Of a stretch of 64,000 nucleotides of DNA, positions 9,078-18,247 are shown piece after piece. The stretch is from Lysinibacillus sphaericus (GTDB lineage Bacteria > Bacillota > Bacilli > Bacillales_A > Planococcaceae). The position numbers were made by a program, and so were the translations under genes. The notes under the pieces are model-generated. The model did no database searches. It saw nothing but the letters and a program-made list of their open reading frames with translations, and was not told the origin of the DNA. Location: the NCBI RefSeq assembly GCF_001629735.1, contig NZ_CP015224.1:3410001-3474000 (forward strand), in the 5' to 3' direction. Numbering within the stretch: position 1 is the first letter of the stretch; the number at the start of each line of letters is the position of its first letter.

Positions 9078-9096
9078 ATCGCACTCTCTCTTTTTG
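9062..9096. terminator. Bidirectional terminator between the DUF2500 and nucleotidase genes
   Basis: GAGAGT and GCGAT pair with ATCGC and ACTCTC around a TAA loop. A T-run follows on the plus strand and an A-rich tract precedes it, so it can serve both converging genes. It overlaps the end of the DUF2500 frame. Confidence 0.75.
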
Positions 9097-9098
9097 TT

Positions 9099-11459
9099 TT
9101 ATTTAATTAAATATTTAGCAAATCCTGCCTCTGTATCCTCTAAATATTCAATGCCACTATTTGCTGAGATAAATTTTTGTGCATCTTTTGCAGATAGATA
9201 AACAACTTTTGTCTTAGCTGGGAATGGTACAAATGACCAGTTATTATCCGCAGCAGGGTTAATTGTTTTATTTGCCATAATATAATCAACTACAGCTTGA
9301 CGATTTTCATAAGCATAGTTTGTTATATTGGAGCCGTCCGTATTTTTAAATGTCGCTCCATACGAACCACCAACACGGTAATTATTTGTAATGATAATAA
9401 ATTCTTGATTTAAATCAATTGGTTTACCATTATACTGTACATTTTTAATACGGTTTGCCTTTTCATCAACAAGATTACCACGACGGTCATATTTAGATGG
9501 AGATGTTACATCAATTTGATAGGTTAAGCCATCTAACACATCAAAATTATAAGAGCGTGCTTCTGGATCAATGATATTTTGCTCTTCTGACTTATTCGGA
9601 TCAATTGTTGCAAAAATACCTGCAGCCATCTCTAACCACTCTACTGCTTGTGCACCTGTCACTTTAATGGTTGCTACAGTATTATCGTAATGATAAATAT
9701 CCGCCATATTTTTAATGGCAAGTGGACCAACTGGAATGTTTGTATAATCTAATGGATTATTTCGTGAACCCGCTTTAAAAGGAGCCCCAGCAGAAAGAAG
9801 CGGCGTTTTCTCATCCTTCGTTCCCTTTAATTCTTGTTCAATAAACCATTTTTGTGCTTGTGTTACGATTTGAATAGAAGAATCATCTTGCACCATTGAG
9901 AAATAACTATGGATTGGCGCAGTTGTTTCACCAACAGGCTGACGAATATATGTTAAAGTGCCTTCATGTGCTTGTTTCACAGCCTTTAACACCGTAGTGG
10001 AAGGTTGTAAACCTTCTTGCTTGATTGATTGTAATGACCCACTACCATCAACTACAACCCACTCTGATCCTTGTTGTTCAATTTTTAGGTCAATGACACC
10101 AAGATGGCTACCATAGCTACCTGCCATAACAGTTGGAACACCATGAATAGTTCCCTTTTCTTGATCTACATCTTTCAAATCTTTGTAGTCACCTGGGAAT
10201 GTTAAGTGAGAGTGCCCTGTAATCAAAGCATCAATTCCATCAATTCCAGCTAGTTGATAACCAACATTTTCAGCGCCTTTCACATAAGTATCCTCACCAA
10301 TACCTGAATGGGAAAGAACAACTATTACGTCTGCTCCAGCCTTCTGCATTTCAGGTACTACTTCTTTTACGGCTTCAACAGGCTCTTGCATGTTAACTTT
10401 ACCAGCTAAATGAATGGCATCCCATTCAACAATTTTCGTTGGTACAATTCCAGTCACACCAACTTTCAGTGTATGTTTCTTACCTGCATTGTCCACTACT
10501 TCTTTATCAAGAATGACATAAGGTGTAAACATACGCTTTTTTGTTTTGGCATCGTAAGTATTAGCATTTACGACTGGATATTTTGCATCATTTAATACTT
10601 CATCTAAGAAGTCTAGACCATAGTTGAATTCATGATTCCCTAAAGTTCCGCCATCGTATTTTAAAGCGTTAAGCGCTGCAATAGCTGGGTGTACTTCCCC
10701 TGGCTTTAATACACTTTCTAACGCTTTATAAGAGCCAAGTGGCGTACCTTGAATTAAATCCCCATTATCGAATAATAGTGTGTTAGGATTTTTCGCACGA
10801 GCTTGTTCAATTAATGTAGCTGTATTAGCTAAACCTACCTCAGATGACGGAGCATCTAAATAGTAATTATAATTAGCTAAATTTGTATGAATATCTGTAG
10901 TTCCTAAAATTTGAAGATCTACTGAGACTCCATGAGATGGTGCCTTGTATTCAGCTACAAAGCGCTCCACAATACTTCCCATTTGCTCATGTGTTACATA
11001 GTCACGAGGACGAATCGTATTATCCTCGAACGCTTGAAGAATATTTGCTACAACAGCATTAGCTAAATCTTGTTTATAAGCTTCAGCAATTTGATCAGCA
11101 TCCTTAAATTGATCTAAGACCGTAAGGGACGCATTTTCACTAACAAGTCCACGAGCAGATATAACAAATGCTTGTTGACGTGTTAATTTATCGTTTGGAC
11201 CAAATGTAGTTGCCGTTTTTCCTTTTATAAGTTTTAACTGTACAGCTTTTTCTACATATGGCGCTAAATCCTTAGAGACATCAGTAAAAGTAAGGGAAGA
11301 ACCATCACCTATCTCGACATCTAAGCTTTCTACTAATTCTTTTACATAATCAGCGCGTGTAACTTCATTGGAAGCAGCATTAGCAGTCCATCCAAATGGT
11401 ATCAACGCGAATAAAACTAGTAGCATGGCTAAGAATTTAGTTATTAATTTCTTGTTCAT
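9099..11459 (-). CDS. S-layer-anchored 2',3'-cyclic nucleotide 2'-phosphodiesterase/3'-nucleotidase
   Basis: This exported enzyme would strip phosphate from nucleotides outside the cell. A signal peptide ends at about residue 29 (TANAAS). SLH modules fill about residues 30-175, with motifs FTDVSKDLAPYVEKAVQL and KLTRQQAFVI. The calcineurin-type metallophosphoesterase domain follows, with metal motifs GTTDIHTNL, LLFDNGDLIQG, GNHEFNYG and GHSHL. The last third is the 5'-nucleotidase C-terminal domain that binds the nucleoside base (NNYRVGGSYGATF). SLH modules bind pyruvylated wall polymer, so the enzyme should sit in the S-layer. It is full length at 786 residues with an AAGGAGG ribosome site. 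Choice between YfkN-like and UshA-like activity is inferred only from overall similarity. Confidence 0.9.
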   Translation of the reverse strand: MNKKLITKFLAMLLVLFALIPFGWTANAASNEVTRADYVKELVESLDVEIGDGSSLTFTDVSKDLAPYVEKAVQLKLIKGKTATTFGPNDKLTRQQAFVISARGLVSENASLTVLDQFKDADQIAEAYKQDLANAVVANILQAFEDNTIRPRDYVTHEQMGSIVERFVAEYKAPSHGVSVDLQILGTTDIHTNLANYNYYLDAPSSEVGLANTATLIEQARAKNPNTLLFDNGDLIQGTPLGSYKALESVLKPGEVHPAIAALNALKYDGGTLGNHEFNYGLDFLDEVLNDAKYPVVNANTYDAKTKKRMFTPYVILDKEVVDNAGKKHTLKVGVTGIVPTKIVEWDAIHLAGKVNMQEPVEAVKEVVPEMQKAGADVIVVLSHSGIGEDTYVKGAENVGYQLAGIDGIDALITGHSHLTFPGDYKDLKDVDQEKGTIHGVPTVMAGSYGSHLGVIDLKIEQQGSEWVVVDGSGSLQSIKQEGLQPSTTVLKAVKQAHEGTLTYIRQPVGETTAPIHSYFSMVQDDSSIQIVTQAQKWFIEQELKGTKDEKTPLLSAGAPFKAGSRNNPLDYTNIPVGPLAIKNMADIYHYDNTVATIKVTGAQAVEWLEMAAGIFATIDPNKSEEQNIIDPEARSYNFDVLDGLTYQIDVTSPSKYDRRGNLVDEKANRIKNVQYNGKPIDLNQEFIIITNNYRVGGSYGATFKNTDGSNITNYAYENRQAVVDYIMANKTINPAADNNWSFVPFPAKTKVVYLSAKDAQKFISANSGIEYLEDTEAGFAKYLIK

Positions 11460-11763
11460 ACAACAACCTCCTTATTCATCTAGTATTTTCCTACAAATAC
11501 TATTATATTAAACTAACTGTATTTTTTACTGAATAATTAGTCCTAATTATATGTATTTTTAAAAGAATGGATTATTACTTTCCTATAAAATCGCATTTTT
11601 CTATCATTTTTATTTTCGCACATCCAATAGAATGTTAGGAAATGTAAATTCCGAATATATAGTTAATACCAATATATCCGACCTCAGTGCCACACCATAC
11701 CTCTGTTCACAAAATAAAAAAAGACCTCTCAAATTTGAAAGGTCTTTTATTAAAAAATATTTT
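11460..11763. other. Intergenic region upstream of the SLH nucleotidase
   Basis: It carries a TATAAT hexamer on the minus strand at 11512-11517, a plausible -10 for the SLH gene with no good -35, and the azoreductase terminator at the right end. No gene is seen. Confidence 0.4.
11714..11752 (-). terminator. Terminator after the azoreductase gene
   Basis: AAAAGACCTTTCAAA pairs with TTTGAGAGGTCTTTT (one GU pair) followed by more T on the minus strand, just after the azoR stop. Confidence 0.85.
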
Positions 11764-12390
11764 TTACGCGTTTACCGCTTGAAGTGATTGAGCTACTTTT
11801 TTCACTTCTTCTAGGCCATTTGCAATAATTTCTTGTGCTTTATCAGGTGATGCATTGTGACCTTCAATAATTACTTCTTCGATAATTTCCATACCAAATA
11901 CACCGCCTGCTACATTTTTAATGTAGTTTACGGACATTTCCATAGGCTGTGTTTCTGGTAGTGAGTAGTAGCCACCACGAGCATTTAAGATAATCGCTTT
12001 TTTATCAGTCATTAGGCTAACCATTTGGCCATCTTCACCGTATTTGAATGTGAAACCTGCTTGGTATACATAGTCAATAAATGTTTGTAAAGGTGCTGGA
12101 ATAGTTAAATTCCAAAGTGGGAACGCAAATACGACTAAATCAGCTGCTGTTAATGCATCCATCGCTTTTTGTTTAGCAGCTAAAAGACGTGATTCGATGT
12201 CTGTTAACTCTCCACCATTTTGTACTTTACCAAACGCATTGAAAAGATCTTGCCCAAAGTATGGCATATCTTCTGCAAATACGTCAAAAGTTGTAACGTT
12301 TACACCTTGTACGTTTTCCATAAATGTATCGTACATTTTTGTTGAAATACCGTCTGGACGGTTGTTTGCTTTTACTACTAAAACGTTCAT
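11764..12390 (-). CDS. azoR: FMN-dependent NADH-azoreductase
   Basis: This 208-residue flavodoxin-fold enzyme reduces quinones and azo compounds with NADH and protects against electrophiles. Family motifs include the FMN-phosphate segment NNRPDGISTK, the FAFPLWNLTIPAPLQTFID stretch and the NARGGYYS loop. It has a good ribosome site. An MhqR-type operator lies upstream of the gene (12424-12441). In B. subtilis the paralog AzoR2 is in the MhqR regulon, so this is probably its counterpart. Confidence 0.93.
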   Translation of the reverse strand: MNVLVVKANNRPDGISTKMYDTFMENVQGVNVTTFDVFAEDMPYFGQDLFNAFGKVQNGGELTDIESRLLAAKQKAMDALTAADLVVFAFPLWNLTIPAPLQTFIDYVYQAGFTFKYGEDGQMVSLMTDKKAIILNARGGYYSLPETQPMEMSVNYIKNVAGGVFGMEIIEEVIIEGHNASPDKAQEIIANGLEEVKKVAQSLQAVNA

Positions 12391-12423
12391 TATATAAAAT
12401 CTCCCTTAAATCTCATAGTCTAT

Positions 12424-12441
12424 TATCTCGAATTCAAGATA
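12424..12441 (-). promoter_or_regulatory. MhqR-type operator upstream of azoR
   Basis: TATCTCGAA facing TTCAAGATA is an 18-bp inverted repeat with one mismatch. It matches the remembered B. subtilis MhqR box (ATCTcgaAtTCgAGAT). It lies 34 bases upstream of the azoR ATG. A closely similar repeat lies in front of the esterase gene at 52607. Confidence 0.72.
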
Positions 12442-12534
12442 TAAACCTATCTTAAAAAAATTCTTTTAAAAAGTCAACGATACTTTCCTCAGACTTTTGA
12501 CTGAAATATTAGATAAGATTTTTCACTAAACGAA

Positions 12535-12565
12535 TAAGAGAGGCTTGATATGTCAAGCCTCTCAG
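12535..12565 (-). terminator. Hairpin after the DsbA-like gene
   Basis: Perfect 11-bp stem GAGAGGCTTGA/TCAAGCCTCTC with a four-base loop, just after the stop at 12586. The T-run is weak. Confidence 0.65.
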
Positions 12566-12585
12566 TTATAATAGTAATTTTAGCG

Positions 12586-13293
12586 CTATAATTTACAGTT
12601 ATCATCTGTACAAACACCAGCGTTACCTGTACCAGCCATTTTCAGACCAGGTTGTAAGCCCTCTTCCTCAGCCACTTTACATAATGTATCTTCGAATACT
12701 TCTTGTGGCTGTGCTCCAGAAATACCATATTTGCGGTTTAAGACAAAGAATGGAACCCCACGAACTCCAAGCTGCAACCCTTCTTGAATATCCGCTTCTA
12801 CCTCATTTTTAAATTCATCCACAGCAAGAATTTTAGCCACTTGCTCGCGTTGCAACCCTACTTGTTCTGCTATATCTAATAATACTTCCTCTTGTCCAAT
12901 ACGTTTTCCTTCAATAAAATGACTATGCAATAGTGCTTCCACTAATGCCGTAACATCTCCCTGCTGCTCTGCCCATTTAACAAGTCGATGTGCCTTTAAC
13001 GTATTCTCCTCCATTAGATTGCTAAAGTCATAGTTTAATCCTACTTCTTTCGCACGCGCAGTAACGCCCAATGTCATTTCTTTGGCCTTTTCTAAAGACA
13101 TGCCATATTTCTTTGCTAATGATTCATACACCGTAATATTCGAATCTACTGGGGTATTTGGATCAAGTTGATAACTTTTATAAACCAGCTCCACTTGCCC
13201 ACCAAGGCCAGTATCTTCAATAGCTTGCTCTAATTGTTTTTTACCAATATAACAAAACGGACATACATAGTCAGACCAAATTTCAATTTTCAT
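12586..13293 (-). CDS. DsbA-family (FrnE-like) thiol oxidoreductase
   Basis: This is a 235-residue cytoplasmic thioredoxin-fold protein with a helical insertion, in the DsbA/FrnE family. It opens with MKIEIWSDYVCPFCYIG, giving the active-site CPFC at about residues 11-14. The cis-Pro loop is GVRGVPFFVLNRKYGISGAQP. No signal peptide is present, so it acts inside the cell. Relatives respond to oxidative or disulfide stress. Its C-terminal tail has two more cysteines (VCTDDNCKL). It is divergent from the FAD-Rieske gene and follows an AAAGGAGAG site. Confidence 0.88.
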   Translation of the reverse strand: MKIEIWSDYVCPFCYIGKKQLEQAIEDTGLGGQVELVYKSYQLDPNTPVDSNITVYESLAKKYGMSLEKAKEMTLGVTARAKEVGLNYDFSNLMEENTLKAHRLVKWAEQQGDVTALVEALLHSHFIEGKRIGQEEVLLDIAEQVGLQREQVAKILAVDEFKNEVEADIQEGLQLGVRGVPFFVLNRKYGISGAQPQEVFEDTLCKVAEEEGLQPGLKMAGTGNAGVCTDDNCKL

Positions 13294-13418
13294 TACTTAC
13301 ACTCTCCTTTTGCTACATTGTAGCGATAGACTAAATAACAAGGCAATTTTTATGCTTCATTGCATAAATTCACCAGTACATCTACATACTGAACATAAAA
13401 ACATTGTGAGGTTTATCT

Positions 13419-14798
13419 ATGACTCAATCTCTTTGGCTCGCTACGTCCGAATCTGTCTCACTATCTTCACTTACTTCATCGACAACTTGTGATGTATGTA
13501 TAGTCGGAGGAGGCTTAACCGGTCTTTATACAGCCTATGTCTTGGCAAAAGCAGGTGTTGATGTCCTTTTACTTGAGGCGAACACCCATTTTGGTCATGG
13601 TACCACGGGCCACTCCACAGGTAAATTAACTGCCCAGCATAGTATCGTTTATGCAAACCTTTTAGAAAAACTATCTGTTGATGAAGCACAGCTTTACTAC
13701 CAACTCAATCAACAAGCCATTGAAAAGGTAACACAATTACTTCCAAAAGGCAGTGTTAAGCAAGTAGATTCACTATTGTATGCTCAAACAAAGGATGGGT
13801 ATGCGCAATTATTAAAAGAATGGAATGCTTATAAAGTTTTAAATATCCAATCAAAAATCACCACAGAAACGGAGCTTCCCTTCCCCATTAAAAAGGCCTT
13901 ATGCATGTCCCAGCAAGCTCAAATAAACCCTGTAGAGGTAAGTAATTTTCTTGCCAAAGAAGCACAGGCGATGGGGGCAAAGCTTTATACAAATACACGG
14001 GTTCAACAATTAAACATAGCTCAAAATAACTTACATACCGAAAAGAACATGTCGGTTCAATATAAGAAGCTTATTTTGTGCTCACATTATCCCATTGAGG
14101 CTTTTAAGGGACTAAAGCTGTTCAAACTATCAAATAGTCGTTCTTATATGGTGGCTAGTAAAATTTCTGAAACTATGCAGGGTCAATATTTATCCGTTGA
14201 TTTCCCATCCCGTTCCATTCGCACAGCTACAATTAAGAACGAGCATTTTTTAGTACTTGGTGGAGCGAATCATATCGCTGGGGAAACAGTCAATACAGAA
14301 CCGTACTATGATGCCATTTCAAATGAAATGAAAGAACATTTTGAGCAAGAGCCCATTTATCGATGGTCAGCTCAGGATATCGAGACTCCTGACATCGTTC
14401 CTTATGTAGGAAGAATTACAAACTCATTGCCGAACGTATTCATTGCTACTGGCTATAGAAAGTGGGGCATTTCTAATTCCTTTGTTGCTGGTGACATTTT
14501 ATCCAGCCTAATCACTGGATCGAGAAGTGAAGATGGTGCCATTGCACTCTATTCACCCTCACGTACAAAATTCGGTGCACAATTTATGCAAATGCTTAAA
14601 GTTGGCGGCTTTGTCGCAAAAGAGTTTATTACTGGGTATATGAGACATGCCAGTGCCCCAACATGCACGCACTTAGGCTGTAAGACGAAATGGAACGAGG
14701 CTGATGAAACTTGGGATTGTCCTTGCCATGGCTCCCGCTTCAACGCTCAAGGAGAAGTACTAGAAGGACCTGCCGTACAACCTTTGAAACTAGATTAA
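13419..14798 (+). CDS. FAD-dependent oxidoreductase with C-terminal Rieske domain (YhfW-like)
   Basis: The protein joins a DAO-type FAD domain to a Rieske [2Fe-2S] domain, as in B. subtilis YhfW. The dinucleotide-binding motif CIVGGGLTGLYTAYVL lies at about residues 26-41. The cluster ligands are Cys-x-His in CTHLGCK and Cys-x-x-His in CPCHGSRF near the C terminus. It is 459 residues, shorter than I recall for YhfW, but both domains look complete. Substrate is unknown. A GTGAGG site precedes the ATG, and a strong terminator follows the stop. Confidence 0.9.
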   Translation: MTQSLWLATSESVSLSSLTSSTTCDVCIVGGGLTGLYTAYVLAKAGVDVLLLEANTHFGHGTTGHSTGKLTAQHSIVYANLLEKLSVDEAQLYYQLNQQAIEKVTQLLPKGSVKQVDSLLYAQTKDGYAQLLKEWNAYKVLNIQSKITTETELPFPIKKALCMSQQAQINPVEVSNFLAKEAQAMGAKLYTNTRVQQLNIAQNNLHTEKNMSVQYKKLILCSHYPIEAFKGLKLFKLSNSRSYMVASKISETMQGQYLSVDFPSRSIRTATIKNEHFLVLGGANHIAGETVNTEPYYDAISNEMKEHFEQEPIYRWSAQDIETPDIVPYVGRITNSLPNVFIATGYRKWGISNSFVAGDILSSLITGSRSEDGAIALYSPSRTKFGAQFMQMLKVGGFVAKEFITGYMRHASAPTCTHLGCKTKWNEADETWDCPCHGSRFNAQGEVLEGPAVQPLKLD

Positions 14799-14833
14799 AA
14801 AAGAGGCTGTCCTCATAGACAGCCTCTTTTAAA
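14796..14833. terminator. Bidirectional terminator between the FAD-Rieske gene and ppaC
   Basis: AAAAGAGGCTGTC pairs perfectly with GACAGCCTCTTTT around a six-base loop. It is flanked by A and T tracts and lies between two converging genes. Confidence 0.9.
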
Positions 14834-15760
14834 TTATTTTAGAGCTTCTGTTAATACTGGCACAATTTGTTTTTTACGAGAAACAACACCTGGTAACACA
14901 ACACGGTTGTTGATAAGCTCAGCACTGAATCCTTTTGCTACAGCTTGTGCTACTTGTCCAATTGCTACAGCTGTAGAATCGTTGTTTAAAATATCTGTCA
15001 CAACGAAGAAGAATAAATCTAAACCATTTTCAGCAACATTTTTATTTAATAAAATCTCTAATTCCTCTTGACGATTAAGTACATCATTAATATCTACAGC
15101 ATTAACCTGTGCAACAACAGATTTGTACTCACCAAATTGGAATTCCTTAGCATCTAATGATAATAAATCCTCTAAAGATTTATCAGATAGGTCTGCACCT
15201 GCTTTTAGCATAGCTAAACCATATTCTGCAACGTCCACATTAGCAATTTTAGCTAGCTCTTCGCCCGCTTTTACATCTTGCTCTGTGCAAGTCGGTGATT
15301 TGAATAATAATGTATCTGAAACAATTGCAGATAACATTAAACCAGCAATGTTCGCAGGTATGTCTAAACCGTTTTCGTTAAAAATTTTCTTAAGAATAGT
15401 AGCCGTACAGCCTACTGGTTCTGCACGATAATATAGTGGATCAGCTGTTTGGAAGTTGGCGATGCGGTGGTGATCAATTACCTCTGCAATTTGCACTTCC
15501 TCAATACCGTCAGCCGATTGTTGGAATTCATTGTGGTCTACTAGAATAACTTTGTCCGCTTCATCAACAACAGAAGAGATTAAACGTGGCGCTTCAAAGC
15601 CAAATTTATCTAAAGCAAATTGAGTTTCATTATTAACATCTCCTAGACGTACTGCCTCTGCTTCTTCTCCAATTTGTTGTTTTAAATAAGCATATACGAT
15701 TGCAGATGTGATCGTGTCTGTATCTGGGTTTTTATGTCCAAAAACTAATACTTTACTCAT
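14834..15760 (-). CDS. ppaC: Manganese-dependent inorganic pyrophosphatase (family II)
   Basis: This DHH-superfamily enzyme hydrolyses pyrophosphate to two phosphates and so pulls biosynthetic reactions forward. Metal ligands are visible in [10 protein letters not shown] (His9, Asp13, Asp15), LVDHNE and the EVIDHHR signature. The DHHA2 domain carries the substrate-binding SRKKQIVP near the C terminus. The length of 308 is normal. It has a TAGGAGG ribosome site and is monocistronic. Confidence 0.96.
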   Translation of the reverse strand: MSKVLVFGHKNPDTDTITSAIVYAYLKQQIGEEAEAVRLGDVNNETQFALDKFGFEAPRLISSVVDEADKVILVDHNEFQQSADGIEEVQIAEVIDHHRIANFQTADPLYYRAEPVGCTATILKKIFNENGLDIPANIAGLMLSAIVSDTLLFKSPTCTEQDVKAGEELAKIANVDVAEYGLAMLKAGADLSDKSLEDLLSLDAKEFQFGEYKSVVAQVNAVDINDVLNRQEELEILLNKNVAENGLDLFFFVVTDILNNDSTAVAIGQVAQAVAKGFSAELINNRVVLPGVVSRKKQIVPVLTEALK

Positions 15761-16155
15761 TGAATTTATTCCTCCTAAAATGACCTTACATTTATCTTTT
15801 ATTTTATCATATCTTATGGACTAACAAATGATAAATTGAAACATTAAGTAAACTAAGCTCTTTCATTTAATATACAATAATAATTTTCCACTACCAATAA
15901 CCAACTTTACAAATATGAATTAAGTATATAAGACCTTCAAGCTGTCATATACATATATTTTGTACACCTACCCTCTTCATTTCTATTTTCTTTTTTTACC
16001 ATCCTTTTTTTAACATTCTATAGTAAAAGTGCATCTTTTTCTAATATTATTTATTTTATATAGATATTTAGTCGTATTTTCATATTTATGTAAGCATAAT
16101 TTTATGCTATTATCAGATAGTCTATATTTTTGGATTTTAGGAAATGGGGATTACA
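15761..16155. other. AT-rich intergenic region, no gene seen
   Basis: Divergent spacer between ppaC and the DUF7662-GNAT gene. Long T and A tracts are present but no convincing promoter hexamer pair, hairpin or small gene. Confidence 0.4.
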
Positions 16156-16959
16156 ATGACAAAGAAGATGGAAAAAAAGTACATTCCTTTAGCTAATTAT
16201 TTTGAAGTAGCTTTACAACAAGAAATCACTTTATCCTTTAGTGAATTAGAAAACATTATGGGACAAGCCTTACCGAATGCCGCCTACTTAAATAAGAGCT
16301 GGTGGAAAAAAACAAAGCCCCCTCTATCGCACTATTTGTCATGGACAAATGCAGGTTATCATGTCATTGATATTAGACTAGGTACTAGTGTAACTTTCTC
16401 ATGCACGCAAACAAAGACAACTGAAAACAATCTTTCAAAAAGGGAAGAGGACCCTTCTGCATACATAATTCGAGGGATTGAAGCATCTGATGCTAGATCA
16501 TTTATTCTTTTACAGGAGGAAATTTTTCAACAAACCGACTTCATGTACAATGTTCAAAATGAATTAGATCTAACTGTCCAACAACTTCGTAAAAATTTAA
16601 CCTATTGGAAGCAGCTTAAAAATCGTACTATATTACTTTGCGTATTAAATGGTATTTTTGCAGGCTATGCAGTTATACATGGGTATAAACAAACGAAAGC
16701 TAGACATGTTGCCTCTGTTCGCTTAGCTGTGAAGGAAGAGTACCAACAAAAAGGCATCGGCTCCGCCCTAATGAAGGCTGTGGAAGGTTGGTCAAAACAA
16801 CGTGACATATCTCGTTTAGAATTATCAGTCATGGAACATAACAATGTTGCTTTACATCTCTTTACAAAATTAGGATTTAAACAAGAGGGCATTCGACAAA
16901 ATGCTATTAAATTAAATGATACTTACATTAACGAGTACAACTTGAGTAAAATTTTATAA
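16156..16959 (+). CDS. DUF7662-GNAT fusion acetyltransferase
   Basis: This is a two-domain protein. Residues 1-80 match DUF7662: KKYIPLANYF, TLSFSELENIMGQALPNAAY and the KSWWKK Trp pair. This domain usually stands alone and is of unknown function. Residues 105-267 are a GNAT acetyltransferase with the acetyl-CoA loop VKEEYQQKGIGSALMKAVE and a LGFKQEGIRQ end. The acceptor is unknown. I chose the ATG at 16156 because GGGG lies ahead of it at good spacing; the ATG at 16144 has a purine run too close to it. It is flanked by terminators and stands alone. Confidence 0.82.
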   Translation: MTKKMEKKYIPLANYFEVALQQEITLSFSELENIMGQALPNAAYLNKSWWKKTKPPLSHYLSWTNAGYHVIDIRLGTSVTFSCTQTKTTENNLSKREEDPSAYIIRGIEASDARSFILLQEEIFQQTDFMYNVQNELDLTVQQLRKNLTYWKQLKNRTILLCVLNGIFAGYAVIHGYKQTKARHVASVRLAVKEEYQQKGIGSALMKAVEGWSKQRDISRLELSVMEHNNVALHLFTKLGFKQEGIRQNAIKLNDTYINEYNLSKIL

Positions 16960-16971
16960 TTCACTTTACCT

Positions 16972-17004
16972 AGATGTCTAAAGCGTATTTGGACATCTTT
17001 TTAT
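16972..17004 (+). terminator. Terminator after the DUF7662-GNAT gene
   Basis: AGATGTC pairs with GACATCT around a 13-base loop, then TTTTTATAT on the plus strand. Confidence 0.65.
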
Positions 17005-17018
17005 ATATGTTCCCTATA

Positions 17019-17060
17019 AAAAAACGCATAGAAAAGTAAAATAATACTTTTCTATGCATA
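17019..17060 (-). terminator. Terminator after the RpiR-family gene
   Basis: GCATAGAAAAGTA pairs perfectly with TACTTTTCTATGC. On the minus strand seven T residues follow. It lies just after the stop at 17064. Confidence 0.85.
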
Positions 17061-17063
17061 ACA

Positions 17064-17930
17064 TTAAAATACCTTTTTCTCTCTAGCAGCATTCAGGAAT
17101 AATATATTACTATCTACTTGCTCATTGGATTTTTGATATTTTTCATACTGCCCCTTGTCTTGGTTAATCATTTCCTCTAATAAAGCGTGTAAGAAAGAAA
17201 ACAAAACGGGCACTATATCTAACGAGGAATGCTTGTTGGTTCCAAGTGCAAACAAAATATTAGCATATTCACGAACCGGTGAAAATGCAGTTCCGGTAAT
17301 CGCAATAATTTTTACTTTCTTCATCTTTGCAATTTCAACAATCGTTTGAATATCCTTTAACTGTTGATCAAACGATAAAACTATTAATGTTGTACGCTCT
17401 CCCATGTTATTAATTTGATTCATAATTTCATCCGAATCTATTCGAAGCTGCTTAATATTAGAACGTAGTGTTTTTAATGTGTTGGATAACCAATTTGCTA
17501 TAGATACAGCCTCACGAGTCCCTAGAATATAGATATTTTCTGCTTCATGCATCCATTTTGAACTTGTTTGAATTTGCTGATCATTAATTAATTGAATTGT
17601 TTCCTGAATGTTTCGGCTATCCCGCTGCATTACCTTCCCAAAGCTAGAATTAACTAGCTTATTACCCGTATAGGTAGATTGTAGATTTGTTCCTACATCT
17701 TGGGACATAATATAGCCTCTTATTTCTTCTTGCAGCTCCACATATCCCGATAAATCCATGGCATAGCAAAAGCGAATAACCGTTGATTCACTTACATTAG
17801 CCAGTCTGCCTACTTCTGCTGCTCCATTAGCAATCACTGTATTGGGATTATCCATTACAAATTGTGCTACTTTACGCTGCCCCTTTGAGAGTCTTACAAA
17901 CCTTTTCTTTATATCCTCACGAATGCTCAT
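17064..17930 (-). CDS. MurR/RpiR-family transcriptional regulator
   Basis: The N-terminal HTH_6 domain (SKGQRKVAQFVMDNP, then SESTVIRFCYAMDLSGY) binds DNA. The C-terminal SIS domain, about residues 120-260, binds a phosphosugar-like ligand; its core includes NIYILGTREAVSIANWL and the TTLIVLSFDQQ loop. It is 288 residues from the ATG at 17930, which has AAAGG upstream; an 11-codon longer start is possible. No sugar gene is adjacent, so the target is unknown. Confidence 0.85.
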   Translation of the reverse strand: MSIREDIKKRFVRLSKGQRKVAQFVMDNPNTVIANGAAEVGRLANVSESTVIRFCYAMDLSGYVELQEEIRGYIMSQDVGTNLQSTYTGNKLVNSSFGKVMQRDSRNIQETIQLINDQQIQTSSKWMHEAENIYILGTREAVSIANWLSNTLKTLRSNIKQLRIDSDEIMNQINNMGERTTLIVLSFDQQLKDIQTIVEIAKMKKVKIIAITGTAFSPVREYANILFALGTNKHSSLDIVPVLFSFLHALLEEMINQDKGQYEKYQKSNEQVDSNILFLNAAREKKVF

Positions 17931-18247
17931 TCCTAACAACCTTTCTTTCAATGACCTTATCACGAATGGGAGATTGTTTCCTACTTACTCAAAATTCGAT
18001 TAAAAATACAGTATCACGATTGCAATTTGAATACAATGACTTTTCTGAAAAATCTTCAGCGCATTAACCTGCTAATATGTCGATTTTTTATACTTTTTTC
18101 CTTTTCAATGATGACTTCTCATTTTATCAAAATTATTAATTGCTTTGAATAAAAATTAATAATTCCTAATTATTATGTATTACACTAGCGAATAAAGACA
18201 AAAATGTCCTGGATCGATTACTCTTATCCAGGACATTATTTTATTTA
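17931..18247. other. Intergenic region, no gene seen
   Basis: AT-rich spacer between niaP and the RpiR gene holding the niaP terminator at its left end. No promoter I can defend. Confidence 0.4.
18200..18240 (-). terminator. Terminator after niaP
   Basis: AATGTCCTGGAT pairs perfectly with ATCCAGGACATT around an 11-base loop, followed by T residues on the minus strand. Confidence 0.85.

Noticed and set aside
13310..13492. 60-codon plus-strand frame before the FAD-Rieske gene
   Set aside because: It runs into the oxidoreductase gene in another frame and lacks a ribosome site or recognisable residues.
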